From the NCBI GenBank assembly GCA_022113835.1, contig JAILWY010000006.1:6200001-6264000 (forward strand): a DNA stretch of 64,000 bases, in the 5' to 3' direction. Of the stretch, positions 25,826 to 38,500 are shown piece by piece. Position 1 is the first letter of the stretch; every line of letters starts with the position of its first letter. The stretch comes from Atopsyche davidsoni (Eukaryota; Arthropoda; Insecta; Trichoptera; Hydrobiosidae). The notes below the pieces were generated by a model. It worked only from the letters and a program-made list of their open reading frames with translations. It did not search any database and was not told the DNA's origin. Position numbers and translations under genes: made by a program.

Positions 25826-26011
25826 GCCGTGAGTCTTCAGGCGCGCCCTGGCGACGGCGATCGCAGTCCGCCGCCACGCAAGTGCCCCGCAGACTTGTCC
25901 ACAGGTGGCTGCCGGGAAATGCAGCCTTACGCGGTTTTACTCAAAATACCACACGAGAAGAACCTCACCAGTAATAAATATATCGATGTTTATAACTACA
26001 AGTACCCCTGA
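25826..26011 (+). CDS. possible 3' terminal exon, unknown gene
   Basis: A GC-rich open stretch follows two acceptor-like sites (TTTCAG at 25820-25825 and CTTCAG at 25835-25840), both in phase 0 with the same frame. From 25841 it runs 56 codons to a TGA at 26009-26011, and AATAAA lies at 26064-26069, 53 bases after the stop. The segment is Arg/Pro-rich at first, has two Cys (in KCPADLSTGGC), then a Lys/Tyr-rich tail. No family is recognised and no upstream partner exon is seen. A second frame is also open here, which lowers confidence. Confidence 0.3.
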   Translation, partial: AVSLQARPGDGDRSPPPRKCPADLSTGGCREMQPYAVLLKIPHEKNLTSNKYIDVYNYKYP

Positions 26012-26063
26012 GCAGCGCTGGGAGAAGCAATCATTTTTCAGCGAGGTGTTTTGCGCGAGACGC

Positions 26064-26069
26064 AATAAA
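26064..26069 (+). terminator. candidate poly(A) signal
   Basis: AATAAA 53 bases downstream of the possible terminal exon's stop codon. The motif alone is common in AT-rich DNA. Confidence 0.3.
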
Positions 26070-29000
26070 AGCGGGACGTGATATTTTCGTTTTTTACAAC
26101 GCTGAATGATCTGGTTTTAAAAAAAAATATTGCTACCTTTGAATTAAAATGTAAATGAGACATCTTTGCTCAACAAGTTTTAATAAAGATTTGAGTATAA
26201 TATAAACTAGATACTGAAAAATATTTGTCATGAAGATGACTCCCATTTCACAAAAGTTTGGTTGGTTTTCAGGATGTCTAAGATATATTTGAGAATACAA
26301 CAATCTTATGTCTAATGCATGTTTAATACATTATTCATAGTAGTATTAAGCTATATTTCATGGATTAAAGCAAGATTTGGAATCTAGCAAGTGGCAAGCC
26401 GTATTTTTCTGCGGATTCAGATATTGCTTAAAAAATGTTTTTATCTTAACCATGTATTATAGATATTATAAAAAAAATATTTCACCATATAAATTCATAG
26501 TTATATAAATTGAATAATATCATGTAATTTTTATATTTATAAATATCTCTCTCGCGTGTTGTAATAGTATATGTTTTTTCAGGTGGTGTTTATTGCATTT
26601 CATATGATGCTAATGAAGATTTTTTTCACGTAGTTTTTTCACGGTTCTGAATAGAAGCTTAATAAACAGTTTTTAAATATGCTTTTCTCTCTTTATTATT
26701 TCGCAACATACCGTTTTTTTAACAAAAAGCTAATACATTGCACTTTAGAGTTTACAACCTGATGGGGTTCAATTATTATCATGGCTCCGACACGATAACT
26801 GATAATAATTATAAGCGGCTTAAGTATTATTTAAAAAAATGACATATAAATCCTTAGTGAAATTTATGAATTTTCTTAGTACATACACTATCTTTTTTAA
26901 AATTAAAATATTGATTTACTCCTAAAATGCAACGTTTTACCTATATTTCCATAAACGCTATAAAGATCTCCAGATATGTAATGTTTACTTAAAAGGTAAT
27001 TTTTATTTGTTGAATACTAAAAGCTTTATTTATATTTATTTCAGTTCGTTTTTGTTGACATGTTAGTACAAAAACATTTTTATATTCAAAATTGAACAGG
27101 ATCTTTTATATTTAAAATAAACATTTATACGTAAATTTAATTTAAATTAAAGATAAATCAATAAGATTGTTCGAAAAAAAATTAAGTCAAGGCCTGTTCT
27201 TCCTTTGTTAGAAAACGCAAATTATATTAAGTATGATATATATTAGGCAAGAAAATGAACGTCTTAATTAAGAATAATATTATCAAATATGTATATTAAT
27301 ACAAAATCATTAATAATCCTGACCTACTAAGACGGAAATGAAAATAAATCATCTGATTTCAACACCAAGACGGTATATAAAAAAATAATGCTTTCAATAT
27401 GGTGTTAGCCAAGTATTAGAAAATGACAAAGCTTCCCTCATTTAGTTTATGAGTGATTTTCAGCAGTTTTAATCAAAACGAATTTCATAAGCTATGATAT
27501 TTTAATTTAATGTTTTAAAAGTCATGATGTGAATTATTCATTGGAATCTAAAGGCGCCTTCATCGAAGATTATCATATGCTGTCTTTAATGTCTAAAAGT
27601 GCATTCCCCAGAGAATATTCAAGTATCATCTAGCACATTGCAATACAAAACCTGCGGGTTATCGGGTCATCGTTATTTATTAATACCTCACTTATACAAT
27701 GCACAACTTTTACTTTCTCATCAAAGAAAGAAAGAATGATGAATCAAATGAATTCAACTTTTGTTGATCTCGACAGGTGGTTTAAAATAATTTTTAGAAA
27801 TAATTATGTGTTGTAAAACACGAGTATAATTGAATTTTATTCATTGTTATTAGATAGTAAACTTGCTTTAAAATGAACACAATAAAAACAACCGTTGTAT
27901 AATGAATTGCATATGAATACTTGTTCTATATTAATTATCATTACACAATTAAATACGGTGTTTTCGATATTCGATAACAATATAATAAGCTTCTATAAAA
28001 CTTAATTGACTTCTGAATAACAATTAATATGAAATATATCTTTTCGCTCATCGCATACCTGCAATCTAAATACATGTTTAATCAGTAAAATAGTGCTTTA
28101 ATGCAATGGTAAAACTGTGGTTGGGTTAGGTTATTATAACTATTTCCGTAGACCTAAAGATAATATTATGAAACTCCTGTATTTAATGAACAGAGAAATT
28201 GTAATTTCATCTTCATTAAAAAAATATAAGTAATTGTAATAATCTAAAAAACAAATTTGTGCCATGTAATATTTTAGTTTTCTACGATAGATAGATTTTA
28301 ATATACTAAGGATATATTTCTACGTTACGTTGATAAATTTTTTTTCTACTCAAGGTTCTGACAATAATTACTTTATTCTCGCTTTTTGTGATTATAGTAT
28401 AAAATATCGAATATTTTATGCCAACATCATTTGACAAAACTTTGTTAGTAAGATCGTTGAATTTTTTTGTTGAAAGATCTAGACTATATTAACTTATTGG
28501 GTCTTTGAACCTGGATTGATTCTTCCTGGATAAAACGTAGCCCCAGCTAAATAATTTATTATAAAAAACTAAATGTTTCTATCAAAATAATTACCTAGAC
28601 AGGAAATGCTGTACCTAATTATTATTTTTGTCGCCAGTTCTCTTTTTAATAAAAGAGCGTATGTTTTTGTTGCAAGTTCATTTTCAGTAGTATGTATTTA
28701 ATAGTAAATAAATTTAAATGATATATATTATTTTCAAACATAAACCTATTTAAATAAGCACGTAATGCTTATTTTATGTTATATGGGCAACAAGCAATTT
28801 GTTTTTACTACTTGATGTGATTACAAGGACCTAACGAATTTCTATTTGTATTTTATCTTTTTATTTGTTTCAATTTATTTTTATGAAATTTATTTTTTTA
28901 AATAAAACATTGGTAAATTTTTATGCACCCATATGTATAAAAGAATAATTAACCTAGAATATTGCAAAATATTTTTTGAGTCGGTGCTTCTCCTCTTTAA

Positions 29001-32000
29001 CTTATCACTTTAAATTTTCTCACGATATTTCACTAAAAAAAATGTGCATTTTATTTTACGAGTGTTAAAATTACTTTTAATAATTGCTTATTAAAATAAT
29101 TGTAAAAATAGCTTTGCCGTCGTAAAAATTTATAATGCTACATTATATACTATTAATATTCTTATTTTTGTTAATTTATTAGACGATGAAAACCAACATG
29201 TTTCCAGAGTTTTTAGGTTTTTTAAATGATTATTTCAATAACAGTTCGTTTAACAATATCAATTATGTTTTTGTTTGTGTAAAATACACACCACTGATTT
29301 TTAGTAAATATATTATTTTTGCTAAATATTTAAGTAATAATAATTGAGTTTAATATAAATATTTTAAAAATAAAATATTATCTAAGATTCGGTTACAAAT
29401 ACAACTCATCTTGAATTAAATTGTTTTTTTTTTTAATACTTGAAAGCTTCTATTATACCAAAGGGCTATCGCAATTATGAGAAGGTTGTCAAGCTGAAGT
29501 TTTACGGGCCATAGACTTCTGTTTATACGCGTGTACCTGTAATGCATTCGACCGTGGGTATTCCGAAATGAATTTAACTCTAGCTAGCAATTTGCTTGAG
29601 CTAACCATCACGTATTTATAAAGAGCCTCAGCGATTACTTGCAAATTATCCAGTGGCGATGTTGAAAAATAATTTGCCTTCACATTCTACCAAATAAGGT
29701 TTAAAATGAAATAAAAAAATCAAGATTCATTGCAATCACTTAAAGGCTTCTTATAATTGTAAATTTATTAAATATTGCACACAAGATGTTTCAAATAGAT
29801 TAACATAAAGTATATCGATTGCCCAAACGTGATGTACTGAAAGTATATTCCAAGTAAATTAGTTTAAACGGGTCAGATGTGCAATAAAAATTAACTTCCA
29901 AATAAAGATCTCCATAGAAAATATTCACAAAATGTTACAGAGAACGTTGCTTATTTATTATTGATAATTTATATGCGTGTAGTCTTTTTCCCAAGTATTA
30001 CATGATTATTTTTAAAAATATGTTGCATTGATCGATTAATTTATAAAAAAAACTAATAAAAATATAACGAATCGAAGTTTAAGAAAGAAAGTAAGGTATT
30101 AAATATGTATAAAATTAAAAAAAATTCTTTTTTAAACTTCAGGTCAGATACTTTGGAAAATATACAAAAAAAATATTTTATAGGCCTAATAATACTAATC
30201 TCCTCATTCATTATTATATTCATTTTTACGAAAAGTCTCCAACGTCAATTCCAATAATAACTTTACAAGTTTTTGTACAGATCAAACCCAACTCATTTCC
30301 GAGAACAACTCCGTCTCCACTTCAATAAAACGTTTTTTTATTATACTAGCAATTCAAGTTTAGATATTTGCATAATCTATCACCATGCCCAAACTGCAGC
30401 CCATAAATATTTTAATTGGGTGCAAAAATATATTGTAGTATCTTAGCGTATCTTAAACCTTGTATGAACTCGACTTTCTCATAATTTTCTGAAAACATAG
30501 AATTGATATTCACTGACATCGATCGTCCAATGATTAATCACTTTGTCAATAACGGTTATAACCCTATCCTTATAAAAGTAATTCAAAACAGAAATACCCG
30601 CAAGTACTCAACAGCTCATAAGCATTTAATTTAATACTAAAATCTGTTTGTAAAATAAGACATTACATGCATCATTACAAGTTCTGTTATTTGATACTAG
30701 AATTTTTACTATACTTTTATATACAATATATCAAATTATTTTTAAGATAATGTTTTTATTATAATACACTATATTTTTGAGATAAATATTAACACGTTAC
30801 ATTTGCATTTAATGAGTTTTATAATTTGTAAAAATCAAAGTAAAAGCATTTTTTTTAAATTGCACTTATTGAATATTTATAAATAGATTTTTTGCATAAA
30901 TTATGATATCGTTTATTATATATTAATATAATTTAAAATTTAATACAGAAAAGTGATTTTCCAAATATTTATAGAATACCCTCTCAATTACAGCAGTCTT
31001 TACTGAAAGGTCACACGCTATATTTTCCGGCTATAAGACGAGCATATGTTACGACATACCAATTAGTAAATATTCCATGCAAAGAACGGAGCCTTTGGGG
31101 CGTCGCTTGAAACAGGATGCTCGGTTGAAAAATGCACCATGATACTGGATGGCAGGATGTTGCACCAAGGCCCTCGGAAAATGATTTCAAATCCTATAAA
31201 GACTTTGGCGGAGTTAGAATCATTGTTAGTAGCTCACGTGTCATATTATTGTGTGGTTTGTACAATACGTACTGTTTTGGATCAGTTTTTTTTAAGGCAA
31301 GTGATAATTTTCATACAGTGTTTTTTGGTTAAGTGTAATATGTAAATACAGGTTTTCGACTTTCGCGATCTATAATAGTAGAAGTTTAAAATGATTTTGA
31401 ATATGAGTGTAGATCACAGCAAAAGTCATTTTTCCAAGTCAAGTTTAAATGTTTCATGTTTTAAGTAACATTTTATTCCTGTAAAGGGTGGTTTGTAAAA
31501 CTTTAGTAAAAATTAGTAAAACTCAGTATAAATATAACAAATATGATAAGCTTAATTGTTTTAGGATTTTGTGTAGTGATTTTTTAAAGTTTCAGGTTGT
31601 CTATCAGTCTATCTAAAAAAACATCTGAGAAGCAAAATATCTTTATGTAAAATACATAAATAAATAAAGGATTAAAAATTCAACAGTCTTAACTACTGGT
31701 CAAACCGGTGTTATTCAATTATAGGTATGTAACACAGCTTCCGGTACATTATCTTATCATTAGAGAGAAACCACAAGGAAGCTTAAAGCAAATCTTCAAT
31801 TGATTGCTAATTTCTATTCGAATCATAAATGGTTTATTCGATTTTCTAAGCTAATCATTACATCTTGATCTGGATGTAGTTTCTAGCATGAAACATATAT
31901 TGTAAAGTAATCTTACTGAAATAACCATTAAACAGTGAAAGTACAATGAAAAGTGCGATCTTATTGAGAATAAAGTCATTTGTGTTTATTGTTAATTAAT

Positions 32001-32362
32001 ATTCTTGCTCTAGGCCTTCTTGCTTGAATCAATTTGAATTGCCAAACGGTTTTATCACTTTTAGTTTTATTCAAAATATGTGAAAAATATGACCATAAAA
32101 ATATTAAAGGTGGTTTTTATACGGATACACAGGATTGCTGGTATAAAGCATTCATGTCAAATTAAAAACAAGTAACTATTAAGGTTCAAATTACTTGATC
32201 TCACATTAAATATTTTTACAGATTTTGCTAAGAATTTCCTTATGATCAATATGATTTGATTATAATTATTTCAAAATGCAGGTCCTAATATAATACTAAT
32301 TACAAAACAGGCCCTGACGTTACAGAAAAATACTATGATATTTTTATCATTTGGTTTTTCAG
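26070..32362. other. intergenic and presumed 5' region of the secreted-protein gene
   Basis: AT-rich throughout, with a less AT-rich patch at 31020-31260 that could hold a 5' untranslated exon or promoter for the gene starting at 32.36 kb. It includes CTATAAGA near 31030 and open frames without recognisable content. I cannot place the start site or first non-coding exon. Confidence 0.4.
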
Positions 32363-32525
32363 GTTCTCTTATTTCAAGATGAAATCTAGGAATATTCTGT
32401 ACTACTTTCTCTTCATTGGGTTGTTGAGTCAGTCCCTTGCAAAACCTGTGGCTGAAGAGTTGACGTTGCTAGAGAAAGCCTCGAACGTTTTAGAGCCATC
32501 ATCCACAGCAGGTGACGCCAAAGAA
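32363..32525 (+). CDS. exon with start codon and signal peptide (coding exon 1)
   Basis: The acceptor GGTTTTTCAG ends at 32362, so an upstream untranslated exon is expected. A 16-base leader precedes the ATG at 32379. It encodes 49 residues: basic n-region MKSRN, hydrophobic core, likely cleavage after SLA (residue 21), then an acidic/Leu-rich propeptide start. The donor GTGAGT follows at 32526 in phase 0. Confidence 0.85.
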
Positions 32526-35500
32526 GTGAGTTACTTTTTTCTAAAAATAAAACTAATTTTATTAACCTACGAAATAAGAACGATGGAAGATAGTGTCTAA
32601 AAAAATTATGATGGCTTCTTTTTGATAATACTCTATTATAAAATGATTTCATTATACTTTTTATACAGTGCGAATCATTAACATTGTATCTTTTAAAAAA
32701 GTAACCAATAAATAAATAGGTAATAGCGAATGTACTCGACCTTCACATAATAAAATGACTAAATAATTATGGATTTAAAAATTCATATAAACATTACTCA
32801 ACGACTGTTAAAATAACGAATAGGCTCTAAAGTGTCCGTTTTTGGTAGAAATAGAACTTTGAACGATTGCTTTATACGTTATTTTTTCTGGCCTTCGTAA
32901 ACATACACACACACACAAATAGATCTACATCTAAATAAATATTCATTTGTATTGTCGACGCTCGTGTTATTTTGAAACTAATGAAATAATTAAAGTTGAA
33001 AACTGGATCTATTTTACGGAGCCCAATTTATTTAGACCTACACCCCATTACTGTTATTTTTACTTTAGAAATACCTCTTATATAAACTAAAAAAAATTGC
33101 ATATTCTATTCAGTCCTTCTAATTAAGTTAACTTTAAGTAGATCAAACAAGTCATGAAATGTCTTTCATGCTTGAAACAATACTAAGTTTTTCTGAATAG
33201 TAAACTTCGGGTATCTCAAGCATCATTACTGATAATAAATTACCAGCAGACTAGACATTACGTAAATTAGAAAGGTGTAAAGTAACTACCATTTTATGAT
33301 AATAAAAATAAAGCGCGATTGTATTTTCTATTAAGTCTCTAGTTATCACGATTTTTTAAAAACTGCTGTTTTATTTATTGGTTAGAATGCAATTAATATA
33401 ATGTGAAAATAAAATTGTCTTAAGTGAGGAACGTAATCGATTCCTATCAGTATAATCAACAAAGTATACATAACATTATTTATGTGTGAGAATATTGAAA
33501 GTGTTAATCCTAATTTTATTCTGCTCAAAAAAGTGAAAATTTATAAGCGTGGTCCAAAATAACCGGTTGGTGTTTGAATGCATTTTTTCTGGTAAAAAAA
33601 TTTCATAAATCACACTTCATCTAGATTAGAAGTATAAATAATGATTGATATTCGGAGATGTTACCAGAGCCCGTGAGCAATTTGGGAAAGTCCCGGAAGG
33701 AAATAAAAATTATAAATCATGTAGATACATGAGCAAAGTGGAAATAAAAATATTATATAACACGATGTAAGAAGTTGGCTGTAATATTATGGTTTTGAGA
33801 TGAATTACACTAAGTGTTACATAATGTTATTTAAAAAAAAAATTCTTCTATATTCTTATTTATATGATTTAGTAAGCAGTAAAATGGCATTTGTTGTTTA
33901 TTACAAATTCTTAGTTATTTGCTTTTTTCAAGAACAGTTCATTACTGCATTCAGTTGCAATGATAGCAAATTAATGTGTAATTGTGAATAAATAAAAAAT
34001 GAAGAGGCATAAAGCGTCCTCTAAAAAATATTATGATTGGATCAAATACATTAATTAGCTTTTTAAACAATATTTATTAAATAAAAATTTATGTTAAATT
34101 TCGGTGTCGTTTTGTTACGATGTATGATTCAGTTGTAGAGGAAATACATTGAGTGTATAGTTAATTTAAATTTGGTTAATTTTATAACTTCAGTATTGTG
34201 TTGAGGATATTTCCATTCATAAAAGGTTCGGGTAGTTTTAGTACAACCTTCAGCTGGCATAGTGAGTGTTGGAGTCGAGTATTCGACAGGTAGACGAGTA
34301 GTGCAACAGCCTGGAATGGCCGAGGACGCCCGGCTGCGGTGTTGTAGAATTATGCTAATGCAGTTTTATTTTATCGATCTAAGTAAGAAATAAGATTTAA
34401 GATTGTTCAACCGTTAACCGACTTCATTAACCTTTGCTATGCGTGTTGAATAATCAATAAAAAAAAATCGGCACAGAGTATAATTGAAATGTATTTTTTA
34501 AATTTATATTAACGGAAATACACTTCAGGCGTTGTATAAGTACACAGTGTAAATGTTTCAGGAAAATACCAAACATAATTATATTTAGAATAATAATATA
34601 CATAAAAGTTATGTAAAGTAAATCTTAGCTCTGTTTATACATATTTATTTTTTATTAGTGAAATTCAATTATTTAATTAAATCAGCTTTAAAATGCAATC
34701 CGCCGACTTTATACTTTCCACTTGCATATATTTCAATAACGCAACCGTTAAACCGTCAAAAGAATTATTTCAAAATGTTTTATTACCTTATTTAAAATGA
34801 CTCAAGATATTAAAATATTAAATACTCAAACTAAAGATGCTGTAAATATTTTTTTTAGCGATATCCATTTAGATTGTTTTTTTAGGCAAAACGTATCAAT
34901 AGGCAGAACATCCGCATCTTCAACGATTTTGACTACGACGGAGACGTGGAGGAGCTGGACCCTGGACAGCTGCAGCCGTTTCAGCCTCCCCGTCTCCGAC
35001 CTTCAGTTCCACCACCAGCTCCCGTGCTCCCACCCCAGCAGCAGCCAGGGTTCATCAACACTGTGCTGTTTGGAGTGAGTGGATTATCAGAAAGCAATTA
35101 ACCGATCATAGGAACGTTAATAAGTTTGCCGGTGACAGATATAATAATACTTTGAAACATTTAAAGATTTTTTTATTTATATATAAATGATGTTAAAAAT
35201 TGAATATTACATTATATACCTGTCATTAAAATCAATTTTCAATTATTCCACTACACATTTGTTATAACACGTAATATAATCTTTTCAATTTAATAGTTCA
35301 TAATTTAGTTACATACTGAATTCGTATTCGTTTTTATACTTTGCGGTAATTTATTGTGGCCTTATAAAGCAGTATTAATATCGTAGTAACATTAGATTGA
35401 AATATAACTAAGCAACATCTACTCTGTGTTATACATATAACACTGTATGTCATGATTTCTACATACTGTGCACTCGTAAAGAATCTGTTGCATTACAAAA

Positions 35501-38500
35501 AAGTGAATTAATTTAAATATTGCAAAAAATAATAATAATTGGTTCTCGCAGTGCCTCTTACTTTTAATACATCAAAAATTATGTTAATAGAAAAGAGTAA
35601 CTGGTGTTCAATGTCAAATTTTTGTTTCTATTATTTTTTTTAGACCTTAGATAGCACGGGCGAGAGAAGAGGCGGCTTGGGGAGATTTTTTGCAGGATTA
35701 CTGGGGTCGTCCAGTAACAAAGTATCGGTAATCACTCATTTTAATATTTTATTAAGTAAATAATACTTTGATATTTTTTATGGGATATAAAGCAAACAAT
35801 ACCTGTGTGAAATAGTATAAAAACATATGATTTTAAAATAATCTACCCCGGTATGGAGATTTTTATGAATAGCAGCATTTGTAGGTTTTCTCAAACATGT
35901 TTGTGATTGGTTTAAAATATTTTTTTGTTATTACACTTCAATAAATATATTATAGTTTTCAGATTTATTCAATCAGGAATGGCAGGTTAATATATTTTTA
36001 TTTTTCTTTAAAAAACCACTTTGTTTGTTTATAAAAATTAGTATAAATGAGTATATGGAAATAAATTAGTAATAATTTATTACGAAAGCACAGCCAAAGC
36101 AGTGGTACATTAGTAGTACAGTAGTACTTTGAAAGTGTAAATTTTTTTAGAGATTAAAAAAGATCTACTCGCAATACCTAAGCAATAAAATCTGTTTCAT
36201 GAAATATATTGGTACAAGTGATTAATAACTTAAAATGATTACTTTTGATAAACGTCAGCATAATTTCTTAGTATAATAAATATGTGGTTACGTCTTGTAA
36301 TAAAGTAACTTCGTGATTTATCGCAATATCAAATATTATTTAGGCTATCTTCATACAGAGTAAAAAAAAAAAACATTAATTGGGATTATACTGGTTGCCT
36401 GTACATACGCAAACAACTATTTTTCATGTTATTTAAATAATATTTTAAATCTGTAATTATTTACGAGTACAAAGGTGTGTTTATTTTGAAACGGTAGTTG
36501 CGGAATCACAGGAAGGAATGGTGGATCATTTTAAGTGAGGACATGTCATTTGTATATAAAATCATCAATAAAATCGATTGGGAAACGAAAGCTTCCTTGG
36601 GCACTGCTTACTCACGCTCGACATCCACACACGCAATGCCAAATTACAAATCTGTAAAAAAAATTGTGCCGATTGGATGGAATGTGTTGAAATACAATTC
36701 TAAGTATTTCCAATAATTATTTATGATTAAAATGTAAGTCCCTTTACCGGTTCATTTATCAATACGAATTGATAAAATGAAAAACCAAATACATAACAAA
36801 ATGTAGAATCAATGAATCCGGGGTGTCTGGGAATGAAGCTCGTATAAGATGCTAAATTTAAGTTGATAATAAATTATCACTATTATCTCACAAGGATTCC
36901 GACTCTTGGTTGAGCATGCGTTAATTTGAAGCTATATTTACGTAAATATATAAATATTAAGTATTAACCCCATGTTTCAAAAGTAATCATAAATTAATTT
37001 TCTTGGTTATTCAGTTCTGCTGAATTATGAAATATAACGTTATGTTTTATTTATTATCATGATAATTAAAGATGACCGACACACGCAGCAACAGGATCCG
37101 GCGGCAAGTGGAAGAGGTAAGAAACACGAACGGAGCATTTTTATATGTCCGGATGTCTGTCGGTATTTCCACTAATATATTAACTTGCAATCATTTTACT
37201 TAGAACTATGAATATTTTAGACACCCAACGTTATTACGCCGTATCTCCTGACCCGGGCGTAAGTTTTCAATACCACGTAGAAATCAGTCAAACAAATCAA
37301 ATCATGTCAATCCAACATAGAATTTAATTTCAATGGAATATATCCATAGATAATCAGATAATTTGCAGAAGATTAATGATTGATGGACGCGCGTGCCCGG
37401 TCCAGTGAGATCGGTCATTTCTGCTGGCACTTGTAAATATTTTCACAATTTCCTTTCCTGGTGTGGGTCCGGCTTCCTGTTCTGGTGTGCGTGTGTCTGT
37501 GTGTGTGTGTGTCTGTGTGAGTGCACCTGTGCGTGTGTGCGTGCGGCCTTGCTCGCTGCACATGCGTTGTAAGTGTTATTAGATGCATCTCTGTCTTTAG
37601 AAAGCTGCGAGAGAAAACTCGATTCATAGTACTGTCAATCCACTCTGAATGTGCATTATAATAAGTATTCGAGTTATTAAATGTTATTTAATTACTGTGC
37701 ATATAAACTACTTCAGCAACTAGATTGTCGTATTAGAAATTGGTTTTCATAAAATAAATTTAAACTTGATAATATATTACTATGAATATATATTATCTTA
37801 TTTTTTTGGTTTTGATATTATTGCGTTTTCACAAATTCTGGTGGTGCAAATGAATTTTCGTTTGTTGTTAAATACTGATTTTTCCAAATAATATCGGACA
37901 ATTTTTTTACCGTTAAATTAATCTTGGTTTTTCAGTTAATATTTTATTGAACGATCAATTAAAAATCATTAAATTATAAGATTCTGCATGTCAATTACGA
38001 AGACTAGTTTTTCTACGAAATATTGTATACATAAATAGAAATCTCAATCTGTATTTATGAATATTTTTTCAGTTTATTTTATTTAAAACACTTTATAACA
38101 ATGTTTATTTTTTATTTTATAGAAGTGGGCTGGTTATGTCAATAATAATATATCTTTGTTTTGTAAAATTTGATCTATTTGGTATTTAAAATTATCTCAC
38201 CAAAAAGTAAGTACTCAATGATTATATATTAGCACTGTGAAAAAATATCGCATCAGCGGTACTAAAAATATTACGTTATGTGTTACAAAATTCTCACATA
38301 AATTAATATATTTCATTACAATTAACTTAAAATATTCAATGTAACCATTGTATTATTACTAATTATGAAACTATTAATTAAATAAATTTTATTATGATCT
38401 TGTAGCACATTAAGTAAGTTATTTATATAAAAATTACAACACAAAACTGATTCTTCTACGGAAAAGTATATAATACTAATTTCAATGTTCATTTAAATAA

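Noticed and set aside
34797..35078. 93-codon ORF overlapping coding exon 2
   Set aside because: It is a shifted frame. The phase-0 frame from 34886 joins cleanly to the neighbouring exons.
35963..35985. 23-base micro-exon between AG and GT in intron 3
   Set aside because: Its length is not a multiple of three and it would break an otherwise uniform phase-0 gene.
37354..37627. Thr/His-rich minus-strand ORFs
   Set aside because: They come from the GT microsatellite in intron 4.
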